A stretch of DNA of 17,200 nt from CAYNFH01 sp964396385. GTDB taxonomy: Bacteria; Armatimonadota; Chthonomonadetes; Chthonomonadales; CAJBBX01. Position 1 is the stretch's first letter; every line of letters starts with the position of its first letter. A model generated the notes under the pieces. It saw only the letters and a program-made list of their open reading frames with translations. It did no database searches and was not told the DNA's origin. The DNA is taken from NCBI GenBank assembly GCA_964396385.1, contig CAYNFH010000145.1, positions 1-17,200 of the forward strand, given 5' to 3'. A program made the translations under genes and the position numbers. This document shows positions 1-7,532 of the stretch, piece by piece.

Positions 1-93
1 GTCGGCGACAAAGAGAATGAGGGCCAGGACCAGCAGCACGATCCCTGCCCCGTTCCCGGACGCCAACGCTAGATTGTCTAAACCAAAAAGCAT
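1..93 (-). CDS. Start of a small membrane protein (partial, runs off the window)
   Basis: The minus strand is open from an ATG at 93 to the window edge, giving 31 residues that begin MLFGLDNLALASGNG and continue into a strongly hydrophobic stretch (GIVLLVLALILFVAD). The short polar N-terminus, single transmembrane segment and terminal Phe-x-x-Asp resemble the start of TatA/TatB-type twin-arginine translocation proteins, but the usual helix-breaking Gly and the amphipathic helix are not visible here. No good SD sequence precedes the ATG. The call of a membrane protein is direct; the Tat assignment is only a guess and depends on the sequence outside the window. Confidence 0.35.
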   Translation of the reverse strand, partial: MLFGLDNLALASGNGAGIVLLVLALILFVAD

Positions 94-136
94 GTCAATG
101 ACTGGTAACGAGTCCCTGGCTAAGGATGGACTCCGC

Positions 137-168
137 ACCTGAACACCCGAACACCTGAACACCTGTTC
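137..168. repeat. Octamer tandem repeat (ACCTGAAC)4
   Basis: Four consecutive 8-bp units lie in the spacer between two minus-strand genes: ACCTGAAC, ACCCGAAC, ACCTGAAC, ACCTGTTC. The same unit recurs in reverse complement (GTTCAGGT) at 13664-13687, so this is a dispersed family rather than a local slippage product. Confidence 0.85.
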
Positions 169-210
169 CACCTAGCACTATACTGCGACCAGTGCGCCGT
201 GTCAACGCGG

Positions 211-250
211 TAAAGCCCCGCCGGCAACTCTGTCGCCGGGCGGGGCTTTA
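211..250 (-). terminator. Stem-loop terminator after the DUF4382-like lipoprotein gene
   Basis: A perfect 12-bp inverted repeat, TAAAGCCCCGCC (211-222) with GGCGGGGCTTTA (239-250), encloses a 16-nt loop. It lies 26 bp beyond the stop codon of the minus-strand gene at 277. The stem ends in A/T-rich bases on both sides, as bidirectional terminators do, but no long U tract follows. The structure is certain; the terminator role is inferred from position. Confidence 0.75.
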
Positions 251-276
251 CGATGCGATCTGAAACGGAGAGTCGG

Positions 277-1095
277 CTACTGAAGCGCCAAGGCCCCCAC
301 GTCCGTATTCTGATTTGCCGTAACTACCACGCCGGCAATGGACGCCGTCTTAGCGGTTCCCGTGCTCGGGTCCGTATAAGACGCCGAGACGGTGTATGTG
401 CCGGGGAGCAGCGCCCACACCTTGAAGGTGCCGTCCGCCAGGCTCATGGAGGTGTTCACGGCCGTCCCCACGGCGTAGTTGTTGCCCGCCGTGTAGGTAG
501 CGGTGATGGTCGCACCCTGCACCGCCGCGCCGCCGCTCTTGACGGAACCTGTTACTGTGCCGGAGAGGATCTTCACTACCGCCGGAATAACCGGCTGCAT
601 CGTATACTGTCCGTTGCCCTGCTGGACGATGGACTTGTTCACGTTGAAGTCTAGCAGGATCGCTGTGACCTGATTGGCGTTGATGTCGTAGTCCACGTTC
701 ACCTTCACCCCGCTCTGTACGCCGCTGGGGATGGTGACGGGATATGTCCCCGTGTTGTCTGTGACAGTAGCCGAGGACGGGAAGAATCGGACCTGCGTGT
801 AGTGGCCGGCCGGAAGGTTAGCCGATCCCAGGAGCTTGTCGTTCTTGACCAGGTCCAGCAGGTTGAAGCTCTGGGGGACGGACGTTATGGTGGTCCAGTT
901 GCCGTTTACATTGGCCTCCACCCGGTCTATGGTGACGTTGACCGCGGTGACATTGGGATTTGGCGCATCCGCCATGGAGACGGACAGGGTTCCGCTGCCG
1001 GAGCCAGAGCCGCCTCCGCCGCAGCCGGCGAGCGCCAGGGCGGCGGCAATGGGAATCGTGGCGAACGCGGTTCGCGTTCTGAGCGGAAACTGCAT
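277..1095 (-). CDS. DUF4382-like lipoprotein with carboxypeptidase-regulatory-like domain
   Basis: The 272-residue product starts at an ATG preceded by an AAGGAGA site; the open frame continues upstream to 1755 but lacks coding character there. The N-terminus is a lipoprotein signal peptide with the lipobox LAGC (Cys25), followed by a Gly/Ser-rich linker. Residues about 36-175 match the DUF4382 pattern: a TLSVSMADAP opening, a VNVTIDRVEAN strand, a QSFNLLDL motif and a late ILLDFNVNKS strand. Residues about 179-272 form a beta-rich module (SGTVTGSV, GTFKVWALLPGTYTV) like the carboxypeptidase-regulatory/CnaB-like fold. It is likely anchored in a membrane facing the outside; no enzymatic function is known for the family. 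It is divergent from the gene at 1348 and closed by the hairpin at 211-250. Confidence 0.85.
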   Translation of the reverse strand: MQFPLRTRTAFATIPIAAALALAGCGGGGSGSGSGTLSVSMADAPNPNVTAVNVTIDRVEANVNGNWTTITSVPQSFNLLDLVKNDKLLGSANLPAGHYTQVRFFPSSATVTDNTGTYPVTIPSGVQSGVKVNVDYDINANQVTAILLDFNVNKSIVQQGNGQYTMQPVIPAVVKILSGTVTGSVKSGGAAVQGATITATYTAGNNYAVGTAVNTSMSLADGTFKVWALLPGTYTVSASYTDPSTGTAKTASIAGVVVTANQNTDVGALALQ

Positions 1096-1347
1096 GGGTA
1101 ATCTCCTTGCATCCGGTATACGCGCGGGAAGCGGACGAACAGCGATGGAAGGCTTCTCCGCCGCGAGGGGTGCGCATTCCCCCGCTGGATTACTCCATGC
1201 TGCCTGGCTGGCGACGCCTGGTAACATTTGCGGAATGGGCTGGCGGGCGCGTGCCTCGAGCCTTCCGGCAGGTGCGCCGATATGCCGCTGTCGAAGTCGG
1301 AGAAGTGCTGCGCGGGCCGCGCCAGGCCCGGAGAGAGGAGTCCCATA

Positions 1348-2892
1348 ATGTGCCATCTGCTGTTCAAGAGGCTTCACCGCCGTTCCGGGGCCGCCGGGAG
1401 TTTCCGGCCGGCCGTAGCGGTCGTGGCCCTCATCCTGCTCTCCCTGGGATCCCTCTCCGTCCAGTGGCCCGCCCTGTGCCGGGCGGGGGCACGCACGGCT
1501 CCGACTCCGTTCGACCTGGTGTGGAGCAACACCGACGAGAACCTTATTCCGCTGAACCCACAGTGGGGGTGGCAGCTTGACCATCCGGGCCAGAGCCCGG
1601 ACGTCAACGCCTTGTGCGGTGGCCGTCCCTACGCTTCGCCATGCACAACTCAGTCGCCGTCGTTCGACGCGCCGCCACCATGGTCGGTGAGCTCCTACAC
1701 GTGCGCTCGCAACCCCAGAGCGCTGCCGTGGGGCGACGGTCCGTCGGGAGGTCATGCGAACTGGATGGCCGCTACCGTGGAGGGGACGGTTACGTGGGCC
1801 GGCCGTTCACACCCCAGGTTCGGAGACGACAACTACCGGCTCCGCCTTTCGCGCAGCGACAACGCCGCCCTGACCTCCGGCAACGGGGGGACCATGGCGC
1901 TTGGATTCGGGGCGCGGGAAACCGTCGACCACTTCACTACTCCGTGGTGGACCCAGCTCCGCCGTGCCGTCGAGGCGGGCAACGGCAGCGCTAAGGCGCT
2001 CGTGGACGGCAAGACCGCCATTGTCACCGGCCTGCTGGGGATCAACGGCGCGCACAGCGGGCAGACGGAGCTGCACCCGGTGTACGCGCTTGCCATCCGG
2101 GTGAACGACGACCCGGCCGACGAGACCTGGGCCATATTTGTTCGCAACTGGGGCAATGAGGGCTGGTGCAGCCAGGACACGCACTATCTGGACCTGCGGG
2201 ACAGTACCTACACGTTCCGGCTCCCGTGGAGGGGGAGCGCCGCCGGATTCAGTGTACGCGGTGACCGAACGGTGTTCCGGACCAACGGCGCCGCCGCCTC
2301 CGGACCCGACGTGGGCCCCGACCCCGGCCGCTCCGTCCTGGTGAGCTTCCATCTGCCCGCTCCGGACACCAATCCCCGGGTTCACGGCGAGCTTCACCTC
2401 AAGTGGAACGTCGGCGGCCCGGCCGGGGGCACCGTCAGCCCTCCGGCACCTCCGGCCGGCGGGCCCATCCAGCCGGATTCGATGGTCCAGAACATCGATG
2501 GCGCGGTGGATCAGCACCTCGCCTCGGCGGATGATGCCAACCTCCTGGACCTCGCCGCGCAGATGACGCCCACGCAGCGCCAGACCCTCCAGACAGCGCT
2601 TCCACAACCCATGACCACGACGGGGTCCAGGCCGAGCAGGGGGAGAGTGGTCTCCGCAAATACCTCCATGGACAACACGCCGCTGAACGGCCGGACGTCC
2701 ACTGCGTTCACGCGCGGCAAGGCGCCCGGCCAGGGGCCACCTCATGTGAGGGCCGTGCTGGACCGGCAGAGCTGGACGGAGAGGTGGGACCTGCGTCAGC
2801 GTCTGGAGCAGGCGTTTGGCGGGACTATCCCGGGCATCTCCCCACCGCTTCCGCCGCTCCCGGCCCGGGAGCCCCCATCGCCTGTTCAATAA
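1348..2892 (+). CDS. Large secreted protein of unknown function with a conserved H-x4-E-x-H core
   Basis: I chose the ATG at 1348 because GAGAGGAG ends 7 bases upstream; the product is 514 residues. A basic N-terminus and a hydrophobic segment (about residues 21-38) indicate a signal peptide or anchor. The core runs from about 55 to 350 and contains FGDDNYRLRL, TVDHFTTPWW, TAIVTGLLG, a His/Glu-rich segment AHSGQTELHPVYA with His236, Glu241 and His243, and AIFVRNWGNEGWC. Such spacing of His and Glu could bind a metal, but this is inference. A Gly/Pro-rich linker (about 355-380) leads to a divergent C-terminal region with a proline-rich tail. I recognise no named family. It is divergent from the lipoprotein gene; the 252-bp space between them must carry both promoters, though I see no clear consensus there. 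Confidence 0.8.
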   Translation: MCHLLFKRLHRRSGAAGSFRPAVAVVALILLSLGSLSVQWPALCRAGARTAPTPFDLVWSNTDENLIPLNPQWGWQLDHPGQSPDVNALCGGRPYASPCTTQSPSFDAPPPWSVSSYTCARNPRALPWGDGPSGGHANWMAATVEGTVTWAGRSHPRFGDDNYRLRLSRSDNAALTSGNGGTMALGFGARETVDHFTTPWWTQLRRAVEAGNGSAKALVDGKTAIVTGLLGINGAHSGQTELHPVYALAIRVNDDPADETWAIFVRNWGNEGWCSQDTHYLDLRDSTYTFRLPWRGSAAGFSVRGDRTVFRTNGAAASGPDVGPDPGRSVLVSFHLPAPDTNPRVHGELHLKWNVGGPAGGTVSPPAPPAGGPIQPDSMVQNIDGAVDQHLASADDANLLDLAAQMTPTQRQTLQTALPQPMTTTGSRPSRGRVVSANTSMDNTPLNGRTSTAFTRGKAPGQGPPHVRAVLDRQSWTERWDLRQRLEQAFGGTIPGISPPLPPLPAREPPSPVQ

Positions 2893-2953
2893 GGGCTGGC
2901 CGGTAGTCGGAGTGCGTGATTAACTGAAGTCAATCTTCTGAAGGGGCTTACAC

Positions 2954-3952
2954 GTGAAATCACTTCGCTGGGGGATTCTGGGTGCCGGAAAGTTCGCCGG
3001 CACGTTTGCCAAGGGGATACAGGCGTCGCAGACGGGTACCCTGGTCGCCATCGGCAGCAGGACGCAGGAAGGCGCGGAGCGGTTCGGCGCGGAGCACAAC
3101 GTCAAGAAGCGGTACGGCTCCTATCAGGCTTTGCTGGACGATCCGGAGGTGGACGTGGTCCACATCTCCCTGCCCAATCACCTTCACGCGGAGTGGACGG
3201 TGAAGTGCGCCCAGGCCGGCAAGCATATTCTCTGCGAGAAGCCGGTCGCGGTCAACCGCGCTCAGGCCATGGAGACTCTGGACGAGGTCCGCAAACACCC
3301 GGTCTTCTTCATGGAAGCCTTCATGTATCGCTGCCATCCGCAAACGGCGCGTGTGGCGCAGCTTATGGCGGAGGGCGCCATAGGCGAGGTGCGGCTCATC
3401 CAGTGCAACTTCTGCTACAACATGGGTCCGGCCTATGAGAACATCCGGATGCGCTACGACGTAGCCGGCGGCGGCATTATGGACGTGGGATGTTACACCG
3501 CCTCCTACACGCGCCTCATTGCCGGGGCGGAGCCGGAGGAGGTGAAGGGCACGGCGCTCATCGGGCCCGTGAGCCACGTGGACGAGCGGGCTACCGCCAG
3601 CCTCCGCTTCCCGAACGGCATCGTAGCCAACCTGGCCTGCGCTACGCAGGTCTCCACGGACAACGAGCTGCGAATCTGGGGCTCGGAAGGCAGCATCCGG
3701 GTGCCGAACCCGTGGTTCCCCGGCGAGACCGGCAACAAGATCCTCCTCAAGCGCGCCGGCCAGGACGCTCCGGAAGAGGTCATCGTGGACGGAGGCGCGC
3801 CGCTCTATGCCATCGAAACCGACACGGTGGCGCGCTACCTGGAGCAGCGGGAAGCGCCCCGCCCGTGCATGACCTGGGACGACACCCTGGGCAACATGGG
3901 CACCCTGGACGCCTGGCGCCGCAGCATCGGGCTCGCCTTCGAAGGAGAGTAG
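2954..3952 (+). CDS. Gfo/Idh/MocA family NAD(P)-dependent oxidoreductase
   Basis: This 332-residue protein probably oxidises or reduces a sugar, cyclitol or diol using NAD(P). The N-terminal Rossmann fold shows GILGAGKFAG (7-16) and VAIGSRT (31-37); the family signature EKP lies at 95-97, where the Lys is catalytic in characterised members. MEAFMYRCHPQ (120-130) and the GGGIMDVGCYTASYTRLI segment are typical of the branch containing dihydrodiol dehydrogenase and glucose-fructose/xylose dehydrogenase-like enzymes. No signal peptide is visible, so it is cytoplasmic, unlike the paralogue at 6237. Start is GTG, with AAGGGG 7 bases upstream. Its stop codon TAG shares the base G3952 with the GTG of the next gene, so the two are probably translationally coupled. 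The exact substrate cannot be told. Confidence 0.92.
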   Translation: MKSLRWGILGAGKFAGTFAKGIQASQTGTLVAIGSRTQEGAERFGAEHNVKKRYGSYQALLDDPEVDVVHISLPNHLHAEWTVKCAQAGKHILCEKPVAVNRAQAMETLDEVRKHPVFFMEAFMYRCHPQTARVAQLMAEGAIGEVRLIQCNFCYNMGPAYENIRMRYDVAGGGIMDVGCYTASYTRLIAGAEPEEVKGTALIGPVSHVDERATASLRFPNGIVANLACATQVSTDNELRIWGSEGSIRVPNPWFPGETGNKILLKRAGQDAPEEVIVDGGAPLYAIETDTVARYLEQREAPRPCMTWDDTLGNMGTLDAWRRSIGLAFEGE

Positions 3953-4878
3953 TGAGCCTGACCGAAGCCCAGCTTGCCCTCTTCGACCGCGATGGTTATC
4001 TGGTGGTGGAGGACCTCTTCGCCGAGCAGGAGCTCCAGCCGGTTATCGAGGAGATATCGGCGGAGGTCGACGCGCGGGCGAGGGAGCTCGCGGCGCGAGG
4101 AGAGCTCTCCTGCCTATACGAGGAGGAGCCGTTCGAGACCCGGCTGGGGCGCATCAGCGCCGAGACGGATAAGGTGGCGCTCTCCATCTGGAACGGCAAT
4201 CTGGCCGGACCCGCCATCTTCGACTTGATCCGCCACCCCAAGCTCCTGGACATCGCCGAGCAGCTCTGCGGACCGGAGATCATCGCTAGCAGCGTCTATC
4301 GCCTGCGCCCGAAGATCCCGAACTACGACTACGGCGCCGTCCCGTGGCACCAGGACTCCGGCTACACCGAGCCTTTCTGCGACCGGCACCTGATGCTCAC
4401 CGTCTGGCTGCCGCTGGTGGACGCGACTCCAGAGCGCGGCTGTTTGTGGGTCCTGGCGGGCGTGCACAAGGGCGAGGTGTACCGGCACCGCGTCCGCCCG
4501 GAGCGCCGCTACCTGGAGATTCCTCCGGATGCGCTGCCTCCTGGAGAGCCGGTGTGCGTTCCGGTGCGGAAGGGCGGCATTCTGCTCCTCACCAACCGCA
4601 CCCCGCACGCCAGCTTTGAGAACAGGAGCGGCATCGTACGGTGGAGCGTGGACCTGCGCTACCAGAGCGCGGCCCTCCCGACCAACGCGGCCATCACGCG
4701 CCTGCCGCAGGAATCGCTTACAGGCGAGAACGTCCCTCCCGCCTGCTACCCTCCGGAAGCGGACTTCCTGGTCCGCAGCCGCTCCCGCCCGCACGAGGTG
4801 GTCACGAACCCTAAAGTCTTCCGCGCCATCCGCCAGAACCACTTGTCGCAGCCTGTCACCCGCCGCTGGACCGGCTAG
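3952..4878 (+). CDS. Phytanoyl-CoA dioxygenase (PhyH) family protein
   Basis: The 308-residue product fits Fe(II)/2-oxoglutarate-dependent PhyH oxygenases. The iron facial triad is visible as H133-x-D135 in VPWHQDSGYTEP and H219 in TNRTPHASFENRSG; R230 (IVRWSVDLRY) is placed to bind 2-oxoglutarate. The N-terminal FDRDGYLVVEDLF (11-23) is the usual PhyH opening. The GTG start is supported by GAAGGAGAG a few bases upstream and by its one-base overlap with the preceding dehydrogenase stop; a longer open frame upstream is a shadow of that gene. PhyH proteins next to Gfo/Idh/MocA enzymes suggest hydroxylation of a small secondary substrate (sugar derivative or natural product) followed by oxidation, but the family is broad and the substrate is unknown. 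Confidence 0.92.
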   Translation: MSLTEAQLALFDRDGYLVVEDLFAEQELQPVIEEISAEVDARARELAARGELSCLYEEEPFETRLGRISAETDKVALSIWNGNLAGPAIFDLIRHPKLLDIAEQLCGPEIIASSVYRLRPKIPNYDYGAVPWHQDSGYTEPFCDRHLMLTVWLPLVDATPERGCLWVLAGVHKGEVYRHRVRPERRYLEIPPDALPPGEPVCVPVRKGGILLLTNRTPHASFENRSGIVRWSVDLRYQSAALPTNAAITRLPQESLTGENVPPACYPPEADFLVRSRSRPHEVVTNPKVFRAIRQNHLSQPVTRRWTG

Positions 4879-4917
4879 CGGCGTCAGGGTGATATATTGG
4901 ACGTGGAGGCTATCCGA

Positions 4918-5136
4918 ATGGACGACATCATGCACCCGGCGCCCATGACCCCGGCGGAAGCCGCGGCCATCCTGGACGACTACATCGCGAAGATACAAGA
5001 GATGAACAAGGAGATAGAGCAGAGCCAGGCCGAGAGTGCAAAGGTTCGCGCCAGATCCGAGGAGCTAAAGGTTCAAATCCAAGGGCAGAAGGCGAGAACC
5101 AGGGCCGTCCTCTCCGAGCTAGGCATTGAGCTGTAG
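4918..5136 (+). CDS. Small coiled-coil protein, unknown function
   Basis: The ATG at 4918 has TGGAGG 8 bases upstream and is preferred over an upstream TTG at 4897. The 72-residue product has a short N-terminal segment (MTPAEAAAILDDYIAKIQEM) followed by a highly charged Glu/Gln/Lys/Arg helix with heptad-like spacing through about residue 65, ending in LSELGIEL. There is no signal peptide or membrane segment. It begins 39 bases after the PhyH gene and may be co-transcribed with it. I do not recognise a family. Confidence 0.7.
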   Translation: MDDIMHPAPMTPAEAAAILDDYIAKIQEMNKEIEQSQAESAKVRARSEELKVQIQGQKARTRAVLSELGIEL

Positions 5137-5208
5137 TCCATGTTGAAGCAGCTCCTAGAGCTCGGTAAACATAAAGAACCCACCCTTGCAAACTTGCCCG
5201 CTGATCTC

Positions 5209-6017
5209 TCACAGTTCCGTGCCCCGCGAGTTGGTGCGCGCGATGGACTCCCGCAGGACTGCAGCGAGATCCGGCTCCATGCGGTCCAGCCGTTTGGCCT
5301 GCCGGGTGGCGGCGGCCAGGTCTCCTAGCGTTACGCAGATCTCCCCCAGCTCGTACTGTGCGTCCGCCGAAGAGGGGTCGATTCGCACCGCCTCTTTGTA
5401 CGCGGATTCCGCCTTGGCCGGCTGGCCCAGCCGACGGTAGCACCGGCCCAACAGCAGGTGCGCCTCCGGGTTGTTCTGCACCAGGTAGACCGATTGCATA
5501 AGGCAGCTTACCGCCTCCTGCCAGCGAGCCCCTTTGGAGTGCTGCACTCCGTCGAAGTACAGCCGAAGCGCGCGGTCGTACAGAGAGGAATCGGACGGGG
5601 GCTGCCCGGAGGCGGCGGCCCGCTTCGCGACCCCCTCCTTCCAACCCTGCACGTCGTAGACGGGCTCCTCCTGCGCTTCCTGGGAAAGGGCGGGCGGGCG
5701 GGGCTGCTCCAGCGCGGCCTCCATAAACTGCTCGGGTGCCACACTTCTGGACAGANNNNNNNNNNGCGGCCCGCGCCCCCGCGCCCCGCGCGCGCGCGCC
5801 CCCCCCCCCCCCCCCCCTGCTCCAGCGCGGCCTCCAGCGTCTCGTACGCCCGGTTGATCTCCCGGATGCGCCGCTCCGCCTCCCGGCGCTTACGCTCGTC
5901 CGGCGCGCGATCCGGGTGCCACTCGCGCACCAGCTGCCGGTAGGCCCGGCGCACCTCCTCCGCCGACGCCTCCGGCCTTACGCCCAGTATCAGGTAGCTC
6001 CGGAACCTCTCGTCCAC
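5209..6017 (-). CDS. J-domain protein with TPR repeats, interrupted by an assembly gap
   Basis: Reading on the minus strand, a GTG start at 6017 opens a DnaJ-type J domain: YLILGVRPEASAEEVRRAY, the HPD motif at residues 34-36 (REWHPDRAP), and helix IV REINRAYETLEAALEQ. After the gap comes a second open stretch (5742-5209) with a linker and about three TPR units (ARWQEAVSCLMQSVYL, AEAHLLLG-type and KAESAYKEAVRIDP helices), ending in TNSRGTEL. J domains stimulate Hsp70 ATPase; a TPR tail suggests a protein-binding co-chaperone. The two halves are not in one frame as written because the ten Ns are a placeholder and the flanking G/C run is unreliable. That they form one gene is inferred from order, strand and the shared EAALEQ junction. 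Confidence 0.7.
5704..5836. other. Assembly gap flanked by a 20-bp direct repeat and a C19 run
   Basis: Ten Ns occupy 5756-5765. The 20-bp sequence CTGCTCCAGCGCGGCCTCCA occurs at both 5704-5723 and 5817-5836, directly flanking the unresolved stretch, and a run of 19 C (5799-5817) plus CG alternation abuts the right copy. This looks like two contig ends that overlap or a collapsed repeat with low-quality sequence, inside the J-domain/TPR gene. The bases between about 5750 and 5817 should not be trusted. Confidence 0.85.
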
Positions 6018-6018
6018 C

Positions 6019-6231
6019 CTATTCTTTAATCCACAGATAGACCGGCGATTCGCCCACCGTCAGCCTCACACCGCCGTTGACCGTCTTCCACTCCACGCTC
6101 TCGGCTGGTCCTTCCTTCTGCGGCATCCGCATGGCTTCGGATTCGCGTTGGACAGGCGACTCTCCCGCCCTCAGGTAGGACTCTGCCGCGGCGCGGGAGA
6201 ACGGACCTGCGGCATACACCGAGAGGAGCAA
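6019..6231 (-). pseudogene. Short ORF resembling the C-terminal tail of a lost secreted protein or glycosidase
   Basis: A 70-residue minus-strand open frame starts at TTG 6231 and ends in TAG one base before the GTG of the J-domain gene. Its last 25 residues (…NGGVRLTVGESPVYLWIKE) resemble the final beta strands of many glycoside hydrolases and related secreted enzymes, which often end in a 'v.l.vg..PvYv' motif. Third codon positions are G/C-rich as in real genes. The upstream part is disrupted where the divergent oxidoreductase gene begins, so I read it as a gene remnant. It could instead be a short real protein starting at an internal Met. The 219-bp region also must contain the promoter for 6237. 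Confidence 0.35.
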
Positions 6232-6236
6232 GACAG

Positions 6237-7517
6237 ATGGAGATGACGCGGCGGGAGTTTGCGGCGGGAGCGGCGGTACTGGGGGTGAGCGCCCTGCGGC
6301 GAAAGAGACCGGGGCCGAACGACCGGATCCAGGCGGCCTTCATAGGCGTGGGTAACCGGGGGAGCCAGCTCCTCACCGCCACTATGCCCAACCTGGACGT
6401 GGACATCGTGGCCCTCTGTGACGTCTACCAGCCCCACCTGGATAAGGCCGCCTCCCGCGTGGGCGACGCGAAGACCTACACAGACTTCCGCCAGGTGCTG
6501 GAGCGCAAGGACATCGACGCCGTCTTCATCGCCACCCCGGACCATTGGCACGCCATCCAGACCATCTCCGCCTGCGACTCCGGCAAGGACGTATACGTGG
6601 AGAAGCCTCTCTCGGTGACCATCTACGAGGGCCGGCGCATGGTGGAGGCGGCGCGCCGCAACCGCCGTATCGTGCAGGTGGGGTTGATGCGCCGCTCTTC
6701 CTCCCTCTTCCCAGACCTGGCCCGCAGGGTGGGGGCGGGCGAGATAGGGAAGGTCACGGTCGCCCGATGCTATCGCATTACCGACATGTATCCGGATGGC
6801 ATCGGCAACGCGCCGGATCAGGATCCGCCAGCCGGCCTGGACTGGGACAGGTGGCTTGGACCTCGACCCAAGCGGCCCTACCGGCCTACCATCGCGCCCT
6901 ACAAGTTCCGTTGGTGGCAAGCCTACTCCAGCCAGGTGGCCAACTGGGGCGTACACTACTTCGACCTGCTCCGCTGGCTGCTTGGCGAAACCGCGCCGTC
7001 CAGCGTCTCCGCGCATGGAGGCAAGTTCGCCGTGCACGACGACCGCGACATCCCGGATACCATGGAGGTGATCTTTGAGTTCGACTCGGGTCGGCTCATG
7101 CTCTTCGGCCAGTACGAGGCCTCCGGCTACCCGATGATCGCGAAGCGAGAGGTGGAGCTGCGCGGTACAAAGGGTATCCTCTTCGCGGACCACATGGGCT
7201 ACGACATCTTGCCGGAGAAGGGCGGCCAGTTCCAGAAGCCGGAGCCGTATATGCAGCCAGTTGCGCGCACTATCCCGCCCGAGGACCTGGACCGGCTGCA
7301 CGTGCGGGACTTCCTGGACGCGGTGAAGTCCCGCGGCGGCGTGAACTGCGACGTGGAGGAGGGCCATCGCTCCACCGTCTTCGCCCATCTCGCCAACATC
7401 GCGCTCGCCACGAAGTCCCGCATCGAGTGGGACTCCGGCCACGAGATGATCACCAACAACCGCGCCGCCAACAGCCTTCTCGCCTACGAATACCGCGCCC
7501 CCTGGAAGCTGGGCTAA
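6237..7517 (+). CDS. Gfo/Idh/MocA family oxidoreductase with Tat-type signal
   Basis: The 426-residue protein begins with EMTRREFAAGAAVLGVSAL, a short twin-arginine-type signal (RREF), so export in folded form with bound cofactor is likely, though the hydrophobic part is short. The Rossmann motif GVGNRG is at 37-42 and the EKP signature at 122-124. The segment GLDWDRWLGP, then the W-x-x-NWGVHYFDLLRWLLG and the late CDVEEGHRS motif define the large 'GxDWDxWLGP' branch common in Planctomycetota, Armatimonadota and Bacteroidota, whose members act on sugars, often by NAD-dependent redox steps. GAGAGGAG lies 8 bases upstream of the ATG. The SDR gene follows after 15 bases, so the genes are probably one operon. 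The substrate is not deducible. Confidence 0.92.
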   Translation: MEMTRREFAAGAAVLGVSALRRKRPGPNDRIQAAFIGVGNRGSQLLTATMPNLDVDIVALCDVYQPHLDKAASRVGDAKTYTDFRQVLERKDIDAVFIATPDHWHAIQTISACDSGKDVYVEKPLSVTIYEGRRMVEAARRNRRIVQVGLMRRSSSLFPDLARRVGAGEIGKVTVARCYRITDMYPDGIGNAPDQDPPAGLDWDRWLGPRPKRPYRPTIAPYKFRWWQAYSSQVANWGVHYFDLLRWLLGETAPSSVSAHGGKFAVHDDRDIPDTMEVIFEFDSGRLMLFGQYEASGYPMIAKREVELRGTKGILFADHMGYDILPEKGGQFQKPEPYMQPVARTIPPEDLDRLHVRDFLDAVKSRGGVNCDVEEGHRSTVFAHLANIALATKSRIEWDSGHEMITNNRAANSLLAYEYRAPWKLG

Positions 7518-7532
7518 CAAGGAGATTCCGTC

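Noticed and set aside
1096..1347. Riboswitch in the divergent spacer
   Set aside because: I could not match the sequence on either strand to the core of a known riboswitch, and see no clear terminator-antiterminator pair.
1096..1755. N-terminal extension of the minus-strand lipoprotein frame to 492 residues
   Set aside because: The added part lacks coding character and overlaps the 1348 gene; the ATG at 1095 has a good SD and gives a proper lipoprotein signal.
1807..2889. Minus-strand open frame of 360 residues opposite the secreted protein
   Set aside because: Antisense shadow; composition is Arg/Gly/Pro-rich and no motif is seen, whereas the plus frame has a signal peptide and SD.
5140..5328. 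62-residue plus ORF starting just after the coiled-coil gene
   Set aside because: No SD, and it runs over the 3' end of the TPR-encoding gene; no motif.
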